From Chiua virens (Eukaryota > Basidiomycota > Agaricomycetes > Boletales > Boletaceae), in contig JAHNUO010000004.1 in the NCBI GenBank assembly GCA_019787685.1, positions 2,046,001 through 2,110,000 on the forward strand: DNA of 64,000 nt. Reading direction: 5' to 3'. This document shows, in pieces, positions 12,801-24,855 of the stretch. Numbering within the stretch: the stretch's first letter is position 1; every line of letters begins with the position of its first letter. The notes beneath the pieces are model-generated. The model saw only the letters and a list, made by a program, of their open reading frames with translations. It had not been told where the DNA came from and ran no database searches. Made by a program: the position numbers and the translations under genes.

Positions 12801-14180
12801 CCATACAGAATACCAGAAGTCACGGGTTGCCATATATCTGCGTGCGGTTCTCTCTGCTCGACCTCTGTCAAGTTGGTACTTACTATCCCCTCGTCTCTTA
12901 TAGATTGTACACAGCGTGTTCAATACGTCCGAAGTGGTCTTGACGTGATCGTTTGACGTCTGCATTCTTGGGACTAACTAACTATTCTCTCTTGTAGCAT
13001 CCATTCTGATTCGTCCTCAATGACGCTGTAGGGAATAGGTATTCCCTGTGCTCGCATAGCACGTTTCCGCACCCCGTCGTCACCCGATCCCGATCCTGAT
13101 CTGTCTGCTTGTGCGAACTCATCCGGATTGCTGTATCCGCGCCCATTTTGCCTTGGACTCTTTTATTTTATTTTGATGCTCCTTATTCGTACTTAGCATT
13201 GGCTAGACCATGTCATGCAGCCCTTGCAGGGACATTCGGGTGCCTCTCGAACTTTATACCGTACGAAAACCTTCTTTTTATTATTATCCTTACTTAGGAC
13301 AAGTCTGAGGGTATTCCCGAGGACTATAAATTCACTGTATTGACAAAATACAGTAGCTTTTGCCCGTGCGCATCTGTCTCACATCGTTTTCGGTCGACGT
13401 TCGTTTTCTCCCGCTCTCCTCGTGTTTTATCGATCCGGTTTCGGACTGCCGTGTCCGCCTTTCTATCCGTTTTAATCCGGATTCGCCCCGGATTCATCTC
13501 GGACTACTCAAAAACCATTATTCGTCGTTCACCAACTCAGTGTTGTCCCTGGGTCGAACGGAATCGCATTCCTTCACCCTCTTTCAATTTCTTTCAATCC
13601 CCCTGAGTATTGCACTACAGCCAGGATATATTACCTTCAACGCGGCGGGTTCAGGTGATGCAGAGGCTGTCTGGGATTGGTTTGGAGTAGATTGGGTGGC
13701 TCAGGTACGTGCGTGTTCGTATTCCCGGATCGGATTCATCACGAGTGACTCTAGTACAGTTATTAAACGAGGCGAGTACTGTCACTCAATCTTCCTTGCT
13801 GGCAGCCTTCGTGTCTCGCTAATCCATTGCCATAAATCGGCGCTCACGCCCACACACATTCCCAGCTCTATCGACTGTTCCCTGTAAGCCATGATTATTA
13901 TCTATCTAGACTCATTTTCTCCCCTGACCTGAGTGCATTTTGGCTGGCCTGTCCATGTATACTATTCGTATCTTGATTGTGGAGGGCTTTCTGCCGCCTG
14001 CCTGAGTTCTTTGTCTCGTAGTACTAAACGTAGTTAGCCCACTACTGGTGCTCTCAATTGAAGCTGAATGTCCGAGTCGGCGGTCCGAGTGCGTGACATT
14101 AGCGTGACCCACGATCGTGACCATCCGTGACTCCGACGACTCCGAACTTGAAATCGTACTACTCTACTACAAGCCCTAGT
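9865..14180. other. 4.3-kb stretch with exon-like pieces but no solved gene
   Basis: Exon-like pieces occur on the plus strand. One is at 10250-10465, with a clear donor (AAG/GTATGC) and acceptor followed by FFDGLLGPFEIIAADAV and a stop. Others are at 10820-11158, 11346-11747, and 12561-12732 (MLGWSFQSPFPGYRCTIVTL and on, ending in a short His/Met segment). None joins into a frame that I can defend. They may be one or two lineage-specific or decaying genes. 13000-14100 is pyrimidine-rich on the plus strand, like the long 5' regions of fungal genes. One exact TTCAAGTTG motif is at 11921-11929. Confidence 0.35.
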
Positions 14181-16246
14181 ATGCACACTTCGGTAAGCCT
14201 GTTGCAACCTGAGGCAATCGTGGTACCAGCGCATCATCCGTCGCCTCCGACGGGTCACACGGATGTCTACGAGACGCATGGAATACCTACTTGGCCTTCA
14301 CAGCTGAGGAGGTATAACCGACCCACATTGCCACGGAGCCTGGTGACGACGACACCGAGCGCTGACTCGCCCTTCGGGTGGCTTTTGACGGAGCATGACA
14401 TTGAGCAGTTTGGGGATAGGTTAGTGTTCCTTTGACGCAACTGCTCAAATAAACTTACGTATCACGGCGAGTAGAGTTATTACATGCATTGATAACTGGA
14501 AGGTACTGCCTCATCCGTGTGGTGTAACCTATTGTTACAATGAGGTGTTGGTAAGTAACTAGACGTTGTGTACTCACATGTTATTGATCCAGCGATCAGA
14601 ACACTATCACTGGATTCAACATTCAGCGGTGTGACTCAGTGCAACGGATACGTGATTTCGAGGAGTGGATTACTGCGGCGCGAGCACGAGCCAACCCCAA
14701 ATGGCTCATGTACGCGGAACCTATCCACCTGGCCGATAGCCCGGATCAAAGTGATATGTACGAATATTATTATGTTGACTCCGTGCGGCGGCTCGTTACC
14801 TGGAAACAGAACATCTCTGCAGAATTGTTGTTTCAAGAATCTGCTTATATCCACGACAAAGAGCACCTGCGTGAGTTTTTCTGATAAATTGTTTTCTCTA
14901 CGTGTATTGATATCTCTTTCATAGGACGGGAACTTGAGGCACAATTCTGGAAACACGTCGAATACTTCCCTTTTGAACAATCGTTACCTCTGTCCGAAAT
15001 TCAATCTCTATGCCAGGAGCTTCGCTACCTCTGTGTTGGTAAGTTCCTTTGTAGAGAAAGATGAGTCACAACACTCAGTCCCTTCGCCGATAGAAGCCGC
15101 TACTATGGAGGGCACTGTGGCTGCCTCAATATTTGGCAACCCAGATACAACGGAAAAGCTTCTGAGATACTTAAGCGAAGCTGGTATGCTTGTCCGGAGC
15201 GTATCATGATCCACCTTACATTGACATTTCATCAGTTGAATCATGCGGGGGCCCAGCGGACGAATTCACTGTTGCACTGTTCGGTGAGGGAACAACTTGA
15301 AACAACTTTTTTTTTCCGAACTAAATGACATCTTCGACGGCCAGGCAGAATTAAATCCACACTCTGTAAGTAATGCATGTCAACGATTTTGGGTATTTAT
15401 TCCACGTCTCAACAGGTCACCACCAGTTCTTGCATATGCATGGTTTCCCAGAAGCCCGACTTATCCGATCTCACTCTTTGAAGGTGTCACAGATGATGGC
15501 GCAACGAAGCGTCATTACTGGAAATGTCATGTTCCTCTTTCCGGCGATTGTGGAACGTTTGAAAGCCATTTGCGTTGATAATATTGTCAATGCAGTGGAC
15601 GTGAAAACGTTTGTGGATGACATGAGTTATCAAGTCAATAGTCAGATAACGCTAGTAGGTCGCATAATCACGGACTAAATTTACCTTTACTCATGAGCGG
15701 TCATTAGTCTGGAGTCCTCATGGCAGTTGATTGTACAATCATGAGCATTCCGGTCCTTGGTACCCTGACTGCTACCAAAACACTCTGCGCAATATCTTTC
15801 CTTCTCGGGGCCGTTTCCTTGTTCGTAGGGTTGTTGGCTCAGCGCTTCGGCGAACGGATGAGGTCTATCGCATTTTCGGTATGTCGGTGGTATCCATCTT
15901 GTTTAGTTGTCGGTACACGATCGTGACCACTACTATTACAGGAATTTGTATTGAATGAAGGCATTGACAAAATTATGCTCATATTCGGCCTACCGGGCAT
16001 TTGTTGTGTCATAAGGTGAGCGATACATTCACCACGTTATTTTTGTTTTGTTGAGAATGATCCGAAAGTGGTGCTTTTACGATTTCCGCCTTTGTGGCGG
16101 GCCTTCTGCTTGATCCATCGAGTTCGTGGGGTACAAGTGGCGCTTACATCGTGACCCTTGTGCTCGTTTCGGGACCATTTTGGTTGTCAGCGACTGCAAC
16201 CTTTCGTACTGGACTGGTTTATCCGGATGATGCACGCCATCTATAG
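14181..16246 (+). CDS. basidiomycete multi-exon membrane protein of unknown function
   Basis: Matches a protein type common in Agaricomycetes: a soluble N-terminal half with a WW-like segment (DNWKVLPHPCGVTYCYNEV), a middle part with ELEAQFWKHVEYFPF, and a C-terminal half with FPEARLIRSHSLK, then VKTFVDDMSYQVNSQITL, then several hydrophobic helices (MSIPVLGTLTATKTLCAISF; LLGAVSLFVGLLAQRFGE; and GLLLDPSSSWGTSGAYIVTL to the end). Exons read so far include 14181-14418, about 14470-14550, 14591-14871, about 14925-15039, about 15053-15182, 15416-15655, 15714-15879 and later short ones ending DDARHL-stop at 16246. Some internal boundaries (15183-15415, 15880-16075) are not settled. No enzymatic motif is visible. 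The likely location is a membrane, with the helices at the C terminus. The role of the family is unknown to me. Confidence 0.6.
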
Positions 16247-16906
16247 CATTTTCTCAGTGGATACAGTAGGCCCAATGTCCGAACGCTCCAACTCGTGATA
16301 GCATTGACGCGTAGACGTTGAATGATTTGAATCGTTTATATTTCTGTTTCTCATTGTGTGATTTCTTGTAGTAATGCCTCCGTGTATGCATATATACTAC
16401 CATGGCATTCGCATTCACGATGTTTTCCCCGTTACCTAAAATCCGAGTCGTCCGATTCAAAGGACCACCAGCTACACCGCGGCCTATATCGCCAGGAACG
16501 GATTTTCGTCAGTGTTTCCTTAGTACTCCAGCCTCTTCTGTTTTCATTGCAACTGTTGATACTCATTTATCTGCCATTTGCCATATCATACCTGCATTGT
16601 ATTTAGTTGTAATAATCATTTACTCATGCCTGCTTGTTACCAATTCTGTGCCAGCATGCTACAAGCCAGATAATACTGAACTCATTATATCGAAGCAGTG
16701 ATCCATGCTGACAACTGTCCACCAACTGTATCAGCACTGAGATAGCATTTCTATCAACACATGCTTCTTCTGTCCTCTTTTCATACCCTAGCTTTCTGCT
16801 GCCCTTGTTGCATGTACCATATCTGACATTATTCTATCAGCATCAGCTTTGCAATTGTTTGTCATATCTGTCTGGTTATAGCAGCTCCCTCACAGTTTCC
16901 TGATGT
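16247..16906. other. spacer, nothing supported
   Basis: Only short open frames up to about 100 codons (16402-16701 +), without domain or splice support. AT-richer than its neighbours. Confidence 0.4.
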
Positions 16907-17100
16907 CACAGAACAGTGGCAACTCAGCCGGTACATAAACCTACTCGTCGAACGGGGTATTAACAGCTATTGTGCAAGTTGTGCCCGCGTACACGTTAAC
17001 TCCTCGGTTCATTATTAGCACACGGGAAGTGTATGTACACGATGTTCAAGGCAGTCGTGGGGAGGCAATCGACAGTGGCTTTGGCTTAGCCACGTTATTA
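16907..17100 (+). pseudogene. DUF6533-family C-terminal relic
   Basis: Nucleotide-level resemblance to the last two exons of the intact gene at 18742-20589: a copy of the segment coding for QWQLxRYINLL is followed almost directly by the segment coding for VPxYTLTPRFIIS and the GxDSGFGL motif. The intron and the first part of the last exon between them are missing, so an internal deletion fused two exons out of frame. No upstream exons are recognisable. This is a third, dead copy beside two apparently intact paralogues. Confidence 0.75.
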
Positions 17101-18741
17101 ATATCCGGCCATGGTGTATATGTCATAATCTTCTCACGCCATCCATCATCATTCTTTACTCAATGCCAGTCTGCCACTCTCCTCAACCTACGACCAGCAA
17201 ATACCTCCAAAGATCCAGATGTAACCAACTTTCCCCTACCCTGTCCGGCAGCCTTTACAGTCACCGTTTTCACAGCTCGAACGGCACGTGTGCGACGCGC
17301 CCCGAGGATGGTGTCGAGAGCTCACAAGTTTGGTCTGACTTCCAGTTAGCAGACGGTGCATCTTTTGCCCCGGGAGTGATTCGGGCGCGGAGTGGATGCG
17401 TTTTGCCGTGTCCGCCGTACGTGCCAAGTATTGGACCAGTTAGAGAGCCGACAACCAAAGACAGTGTGGCTGATATCTGTTGGATGAATGTTTGAGGTAC
17501 GTCCATGTCATGTATGTTGTGACTTGCATATTGACAAGTGTTCCTCGTGGTATGGCTAGGTCCGCGCCAGAACTGGCGTGTCTGAGGGCACACAGTCGAG
17601 CTGACAATGTCAGTAGTACCAGCGTCCCATTCACTTCGGGACATGTCAAGGAACGTGAGGAATGGGATGAATTTGGAAAGGCAATGCGGAGCACGGGCTG
17701 GTTTGATTGAATGGACCAAGTTGACGATTATATGTGAGAATGTCTACGCCGTTGTAACTTTTAAACTCTTGATTCCCACTCAGGACACGATCGATCATAT
17801 GATATACCCACGTTGGTATCACACTTTACGAAAACTACGCAGTCGCGACCTTTTGAATACGAATACTTGCATCCCGCGACGTGTCAATGATGGGCCAGGT
17901 TTGAATTTGAAGTGCAACGCAAACCAAGATCGAGGCGGTGAGGAACGCAAGATTACATCGATCTCAACAAAAGCCTTCCAACTAGCTCGTCCCTCCCATT
18001 GAGTGTTTTATTGTGCAGCGCTTCGGCATGATGCGTCGTACGATGTCCACGGTTGGATTTTAGATCTTTTGAATACGAACTAGATGTGATCCCAGCTGAT
18101 GTTTGCGTGGGGGTTGATCTCGGGCGCATTTAATGAGGCGTCTAGGTTGCGCCATCCATCATGAGAGATATTTCACGATTGGTAGCGACTGACAGGAGTC
18201 TTGACAACGCATCTCTCGGACTCGATTGCTAAACGGCTTCTTATCTGAATGGTTCTTCTGCGCCGTTCCGTCTCTCGGATCACCACCTTTCCCCCCGTCT
18301 CTCACTACTCTAACGAGTCTAACCCCTTCAGAATTCGTTTGCTTTACGTGCTATGCTTCTCGATGAACAGATAGGGCCATGGGTCACCATAAAGATGAAG
18401 GCGTTTTGACCCAATTGTCAATCAAACAAACGTGGAATTCTTTCCATAACCCGTTGAAAATAAATTGCTCGTTTTTGGCCCATTCCATTCCCTATCACCG
18501 CAGATAATCAAATCTCCGCCATACACAGGTTTTGATGGTGAGCATGATCGGGCTGGAAGGTATGCAGTGAAATCCCTGAGGCTGCCACATGCAACGTTAA
18601 TTTGCTTACAGCCGCATGATCGCCATAACGCGGTGTTCTCCGAAAGAATGCATCCAGTGCTCTTATAAACTAATCACTTTGCAGTGTGATTCTGATAGTG
18701 TCATACTATCTTGCACTTCTGACCGGCTTTCCATCAAGACC
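17101..18741. other. spacer, nothing convincing
   Basis: Open frames on both strands, the longest at 17270-17719 (-), which has one hydrophobic stretch (FIQQISATLSLVVGSLTGP) reminiscent of a transporter helix but no supporting exons. Short pieces at 17607-18002 (+). I cannot assign a gene. The last 300 bp should contain the promoter of the DUF6533 gene. Confidence 0.35.
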
Positions 18742-20589
18742 ATGTCTTCTGATCTACAGTCGACCATCGCGGCAATTCTGGAAAACAACTATGCTTCCCG
18801 TACGTGCATCTGTACCCTTGGTAATCAGCCTCACAGGCTCAGGCTTTCACAGTCGCTGTCCTAATTGCTGTCGGATATGATTACAGTAAGATCCAGGATC
18901 TATTCCGGTGTAAGCCTGCAAATTGACTATTGTCAGTCCTTCTCTTTCCAAAGGAGGTATACTCGTGGACTCTGCCATAAATAAAATTTGTCGCTAATTG
19001 ATCGCCGATGAAGATAGAGTACATCTGGGTCGGTACACACCCATTTCCCGCGTTGACATATTCCTAACAAAAACGCAGAACAAACCATGGTCTTGGGTTT
19101 CGACCATGTTCCTTCTTGTGTGTACCTCCTTTCAAGTTGTACTTTGGCACAGATGTCTTCTAACAAGACATTGATAGGTCCGTTATTGTGGCCTATTTAA
19201 TTTGGCGTGAGTGTATAATATGACTCCTGTAACGCATTTACTGTACTCTGACCTTGAGCCGTGTGCCAGGTACACTGCCCTGAGTAAGTGTGAATGATAA
19301 ATTATAGATTTAATCGAGCATTCAATGACCGTTGCAAAGTGGGGAGTAGTTTCGTGTCTGATCCTAAAGTATGTGCCCCAATTTCCAAGGTATCAGTAAA
19401 TCATTGGATGTTCTCATGATCGTTGTGTTTCCCTAGTTGTACGTATTCAAGTTGGGCTCACTACCATCATCACACATTTGGGATGTGTCTGATACCAGTG
19501 GCATAGCTGTGAGTATTCACTCGAAGCATTCACCTGCTTTCTATTCATGAACACTTGAAGGCGACATATGGACCTATAGCGAGCACTGGACATACGTGTT
19601 GTTCATCGGCGCAGCCGATTGTGAGTAGTTGAATTATTCTAATCCAGAAATGAATCGTATATGACGGCGATTTGTAACAGTTGTCATGATCCTGCGCGTA
19701 TGGGCAATGTACAGTCGATCAAGACTGATCCTTGCCTTGCTTCTTATCATGCTTTGTATCGAAATGATCACTGTCGTGGTAGCTGCTGCTGTCTATACCA
19801 TCCAGAAGAACGACTCGGAATCATGTGTGTACACTTTGACGCGATAAATTCATTGCTAGACTAACCTGCGGTTAGTTTTCACCGTTCAGATACTGGAATA
19901 TTCGTTGTGCACGGAGCAAGCTAAAATGCCTATTTGGAGTTCTGTGACTGACATTTCGCAATTGACATTTGGTGCGGTGTTGTGCACGGTAGCCATCGCG
20001 CAGTTCGTGAGGCAGTCACTTCGAATGCACCGCGCCACAAAACAGTGGCAACTCAACCGGTACATTAACCTGCTCCTCAAGCAGGGCATCCTCTACTTCA
20101 TAGGGTAAGTATGTCTAGTCCACCTCCCTATCCCACTTTTGTCAACCTGAAAACTATTTACATCCCTGACGGAGTTCAAGTTATGACACCGCTGAAACTT
20201 TCTGTCACAGAATCCTCCTGCTGAACCTCATCAACGTACTGGGGGTCACTGGACATCTTCCAAACGCCGGGTGGAAGCTCATACTAGCAGGCATCTTGGA
20301 AATTGTGCCCGTGTACACTCTAACGCCTCGATTCATCATCAGCATACGAGAACTGTATGCACACGATATTCAGGGGAAACGTGAGGGTGGAATCGACTCC
20401 GGGTTTGGCTTGTCTACATTATCTAACCGCGATGCTGCTCGAGGACCGATGGTATTTGCAATCGGTACGCAGAGCGAGACCGTGGAGAAGGTGGAGGCAG
20501 AGGTGGTGGTGGTGGATGATGCGCCGAACGAGGGGACGGGCGACATTGAGTTGGTCCCAAGGGAGGTGGAGCCCGTTCAGCTAGTGTAG
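18742..20589 (+). CDS. DUF6533 domain multi-pass membrane protein
   Basis: Member of the 7-TM DUF6533 family found widely in basidiomycetes. Recognisable pieces in order: start MSSDLQSTIAAILENNY; AVLIAVGYDY; LLFPKE; IEYIW; NKPWSWVSTMFLLV; RYCGLFN; EHWTYVLFIGAAD joined to FVMILRVWAMYSRSRL and a long hydrophobic helix; QLTFGAVLCTVAIAQFV; and a last exon with VYTLTPRFIISIRELYAHDI and GGIDSGFGL before a charged acidic tail ending at 20589. The very short exons (IEYIW, 15 bp; others about 30-45 bp) have good splice signals. Early exons (18743-18900) and the region 19370-19570 are not fully resolved, so a small defect cannot be excluded. Function unknown; a plasma-membrane sensor-like role is only a guess. 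An inverted paralogue lies at 24856-26638. Confidence 0.72.
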
Positions 20590-20817
20590 TTCGGAAGGTG
20601 GTCGTTGGTCCAGTGTATTCCAACTTCTACTAGGGCGGTAATTTTCATATACCGGCAGTGTCCCTGGAAGCTCGTCGTACTATCATAAGTACATGTACCA
20701 TATGCGCGATAAGTAGACAACACCGAAAGTGCCGCCCGAGATATGAGACTACGGCATAATTTGGATGCTACATGAACAGTAAAACATATGGTTGATGATA
20801 ATGGCCTTCACCAACTC

Positions 20818-22946
20818 TTATAGCTTGGAAGGTATCGCGTGCCAATCCACGCGCTCGACCTTTAGGATTAAACGCTCAAGATCGTGCAATCTCGCGTACC
20901 ATAGGAGCACTCACCATTTCGGGAGAAAGTTGGTCAATTGACGAGACACCGAGAGACTCCATGCCAAATTTGATTTCGCGCTGCAATATTTGCACTAAAT
21001 GAACAACGCCAGCTTCGCCATAAGCCTGGAGAGCTTTCAGCCTGATGTATTCTACACGGGAATCGGACTCACACTCTGTGCATAGAGGAAGGCGCGACCA
21101 AGTCCAACGGCCTTTGCACCGAGGCACAGAGCCTTTAACACGTCTTGGAGGGAGCATGAATCCAGTGGGGATGAGTGATATCAATTCAATTTTCACTGAC
21201 CAGTGCCACGACGAACGCCGCCATCCATATAGACTGCAATTGTCTGTCTTGTGAGAGGTCGAAACTAACCTGATCAACTACGTGCCTTCAGTTTTCCGAA
21301 ATACTTCCGGATGTTCCTGGCGAAGCTTGTAAAGTACTTCCAAGGGGGGAAGCGAACTAAATTCGTCAAATGTGATTGAGTAACTTGTCGAGCGTTTTAA
21401 TGCTCACTATTCAAGCTGGCGGCCTGAGACAGGGAGAATGGATTCGTTCAATTGACAGTTTGTGAACTTAGCGCTCACCACCATGATTCGACAACACAAT
21501 GCCTTCGCAACCAGCCTCCACGGCGAGAACGGCATCCTTTCCAGGCTTAGAATCGAATGAAAGCGAAATAGAGATAATATTACCGCAATACATTGAATGC
21601 CTGCACGGATATAAGCACATGTAGAAGGTCTGCAAAAGACCGCACCTTTGACAACTATGGGAAGCTTTGTGATGCTTCGTATCCACGGTATTGTCTGGAG
21701 ACAGAGCATGTGAAAATTCAATGCAAACTTATTGCAAAATGACTCACTCGTTCCCAAGTGATTTCAGTATCTTTAACGGTGATATGATTGATAGTAGCGC
21801 TTAATACATCGAGTTTCTCTTCATCCTCGAGGTCCGGGTGACGCCTGATTCCCTGATTCTCGAAATCCTCTATATAACGAGGAGCACGGATATCCATCTC
21901 CCGGTTTGGCTCTACAATAGCATCGACGGTAAGGAAGATTGCATTGTAGCCAAGCGCCTCTACTTCCTGAATGCGCTTCACGAAAGCCGCATCGTTCCTG
22001 TATTTGTACAACTGGAAAAAGATAGGCTGATCGGGTGAACCACGAGCAGCAGCTATGTGACCATACGAGAGTGAAGAATTGCTTGAAACCATTTGAACGA
22101 TACCGGATTTATAGGCCCCGCGCGTAAGATTCACTTCGCCGAGAGGGTGCCCGAGTCGAGCTAGTGCAGAACCACTGATGTATACGGGTATTGATGTTCT
22201 GTAACCAAGAATAGTTGACGAGGTATCACAGCCAGAGACAACCCTCATGACTCTGGGGTGGAAGAAAAAGCGACTAAATGTACGAGCGTTTTCGGCATGC
22301 GCTTCAATCGCTTCAGAGACCAGAAACCCACGTTGAAAATGATACATACCGATAGAATCGTCTGCGGCGGATTCGTAGTAAGCAAAAGCTTTGTAAGGGA
22401 GAAGCTTCTTGGCAGTTTCCTAAAAGCAACGAGCGGTGAAGTCGGGTGAGAGTACAGATTATACCTCCATATCTTGAATATTGAAGATTCGGCTGAGGGG
22501 TGGTCTGTTCTTGCGAGCTTCCCCTACTCGGATATCATCCCTTGTCTTGGTCTTATTCTGCCTTGCCCGTTGCAGATCGAGGACTGAAGTTTCGTCAAGG
22601 TCGCCGAGATGATTTCTGGGGGCGATGTTCTTCTCTAGTGCGTCTGCAGGATGGATGGGTACATATGCTGCGGTAGCATCCCTTCCAGCGAACTCCAAGA
22701 TCACTTGAGGTCCTCCAGGGTGTTCCTAGTAGGAGCGGTGAAAAGCGAGAGGGAGGAGGTATGTATAGAGGCTCACAAATAAAAAGTCAGTGACATCGTA
22801 AACCTTGTCCCTTATGATAAGCCAGCAAGAACTGTGCAGGATCGTTGGGGTAAGAATCGTGAACAATCATGAAACTAGTGGGTAAGTGTTATTATGTACC
22901 TCCTGGTCTTGTGTTTAGCGACTTGCGCGAGATTGTAAATGACCAT
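20818..22946 (-). CDS. CYB2: flavocytochrome b2 (L-lactate dehydrogenase, FMN-dependent)
   Basis: Oxidises L-lactate (or a related 2-hydroxy acid) to the 2-oxo acid, passing electrons through FMN to a b5-type haem. Thirteen exons join in phase: 22946-22900, 22831-22777, 22725-22465, 22419-21748, 21694-21646, 21600-21584, 21536-21479, 21423-21408, 21356-21286, 21233-21201, 21143-21073, 21025-20915, 20859-20818, giving 500 aa, the usual size. N-terminal cytochrome b5 domain: start [13 protein letters not shown], haem ligand motif EHPGGPQVI, second ligand in IHPADAL. FMN-dehydrogenase domain: [28 protein letters not shown], active-site SNHGGRQLEY, phosphate-binding [23 protein letters not shown]. 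No mitochondrial presequence is visible, so a cytosolic enzyme is possible. Two exons are only 16 and 17 bp, and one intron (21285-21234) begins with GC instead of GT. The start is the ATG that continues directly into the b5 fold. Confidence 0.9.
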
Positions 22947-23226
22947 GGTACAACTTGAAGGGAGAGAAGCTCCCTGGCATAGTCCATTTTTAACATTGAC
23001 CCGCCTGCCCGGCGGCCCGCAGACCGATGGTCAGCCCAAAACTTGGTGGTTTCTCGAGTCAACCCTACGCTAAGGTTAGAATGTATGTGATGCATGTGAT
23101 GTTTGGGCTTGCTGTCGTCAATAATGCTTGAACTTCAACCACAATATCAACTACTAATGGATTGGTCAGAAGATTCCTTTCAGAAACTCGCATTGACGAC
23201 GCAGATGGACCATCTTTGGTTGCGCT

Positions 23227-24384
23227 TAGGGAAATGCACGGGTACCAGGTACCCACGACGGGTCACGGTACGGGTACGGGTTGGACTCCGTACCCGTACC
23301 GTGTCGAGCCCGGGACCCGCAGCCATGCCATGGGTATTGGTACCACGGGAACTTATAGGCTATCAACGCTGACGCACACGTGACACAGCCTCACCATCAG
23401 GCTTCCACACCTCACCCGCTCTCCTTCGTGCCACCTACTACCAGCTGTGCACAATGACAACGACACCGACGCACATGACACAACGCGACATCGACAACCC
23501 TCGCCCTCCTACACCTCACCCGGCCTCCTACACCTCACCCTCACCCTTCCTTTTACTTCCACATGATGCACGACGGCAATGACACCGACGCACACGGCGA
23601 CGCGACGTCGGATCGACATGCTGACGACACGCCGTGTCCGAACAACCCTCGCCCTCCCACATCTCACCCACCCTCCTACACTTCACCCGCCCTTCTGCAT
23701 CTCACCCGCCCTTCTGCACCTCACCCGCCCTCCTGTGCCACCACCCCATTGTGCCACCACCCCTTGCCACCACTCAATGCGACACTGGCATCGACACGGT
23801 GCGCCCGACGACGCCGTCTTGTCGACGGTGATGGTGGTGGCACCACCTGGCATGCTCAACGACACACCCAGGCCAGCGACAACGCGCATGACGAGGACCA
23901 CGTCAGTGCTTGCCCTCACTCTCGCCTTGTCCCCTCGCCCTCGCCCTCGTCCTTGCACCTGTACTCATGTGTAAACACGAACGGGAACCTGTTGTCACGC
24001 TCCCGTTCGCGTTTACATGTGAGCGCTTATGCTCGCCTCTTGCCCTCGCCTTGTCCTCGCCTTGTCCTCCAACTCTTGCCCTTGCGCCTGCACTTGTGCG
24101 CAAATGCAAAACGGGAACGTGTTGTCACGTTCGCATTTTCCCATGAATGTTTGTATTTACCTCTCGCCCTCGTCTTGCCCCCACCCTCACCCACTTGCCT
24201 TACCACCCACACCCCATTGGCGTGCAAACGAACACGTTCGCATGCCCAGATGATCGTCTGGGCATGCAAATGTGTTCGTTTTACAAGTCCACATCCGTGT
24301 AGTAACCCACAGATATGGGTAAGGCGCGGGTACGGGTACGGGTCAGCACTCCAGTACCCGCGGGTTTACCCGTGCAGTTCCCTA
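23227..24384. mobile_element. non-autonomous hAT-like element with hairpins and minisatellite interior
   Basis: The left end begins TAGGGAAATGCACGGGTACC and the right end, read on the other strand, begins TAGGGAACTGCACGGGTAAA: imperfect terminal inverted repeats. Subterminal regions are full of CGGGTACGGGTA blocks in both orientations (23263-23310 and 24318-24375). TAGGG termini followed by ACGGGTAC-type palindromes are typical of hAT transposons. A TTGCG direct repeat lies just outside both ends, but an exact 8-bp target duplication is not seen. There is no transposase. The interior is C-rich CACCC/CCCTC minisatellite (about 23400-24200, several degenerate units) with large hairpins. The long open frame 23563-24417 is a by-product of this composition. 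Confidence 0.7.
24222..24284. repeat. long perfect/near-perfect hairpin
   Basis: An 11-bp perfect inner stem (GCATGCCCAGA at 24240-24250 with its complement at 24257-24267, 6-nt loop) is extended by an outer stem (AAACGAACAC at 24226-24235 with its complement at 24272-24281). It lies near the right end of the hAT-like element. A second hairpin of similar design is at about 23970-24022 (GTAAAC..CGAACGGGA arms). Confidence 0.9.
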
Positions 24385-24855
24385 GAGCCTTGCGAATCGG
24401 CTGGCGTCTCGTGGTAGGCCATGGTAGCATTTCGTAGTGTAGCACTTTCAGGTTGTTGTCTCAACTATGTAGTATAAACATGAATCACGTACTATGTAGC
24501 ATTCGTGAAGTTTCCTGATGACTCCCTTGTCGCACCTGGACTCAACCCACATCAATACCTTTCTCATTGCACATTATCCCATTTAGTATACTACATCCCA
24601 ATCACTTCACTTTACTAATGACTTCTACGGGTACACTACGAACCCATGTATCTGTTACTATGAATCCGGTGACCTAAGAAGTGATGGATGTTTTGGATGA
24701 TGTTTACAATTTTATTCTAAGTTCAACTGTGCGCGCCGAATAAAAGTGCACTTTGACCACCATATCTTCCGATCTATTGCACATTTCCTACATCAAGTTT
24801 GAGACACCACCGGGATGAAAAGTATCATCACTCTAAGAATTGGAATACACTGTCA
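24385..24855. other. spacer between hAT-like element and DUF6533 gene
   Basis: No gene supported. It probably contains the 3' untranslated region of the minus-strand gene that ends at 24856. Confidence 0.4.

Noticed and set aside
17270..17719. 149-codon minus-strand frame with one transporter-like hydrophobic segment
   Set aside because: Only one helix, no neighbouring exons with further helices, and competing frames on the opposite strand.
23563..24417. 284-codon Pro/His/Ser-rich open frame
   Set aside because: It lies inside the hAT-like element's CACCC minisatellite, and all three plus-strand frames are open to some degree. Composition alone explains it.
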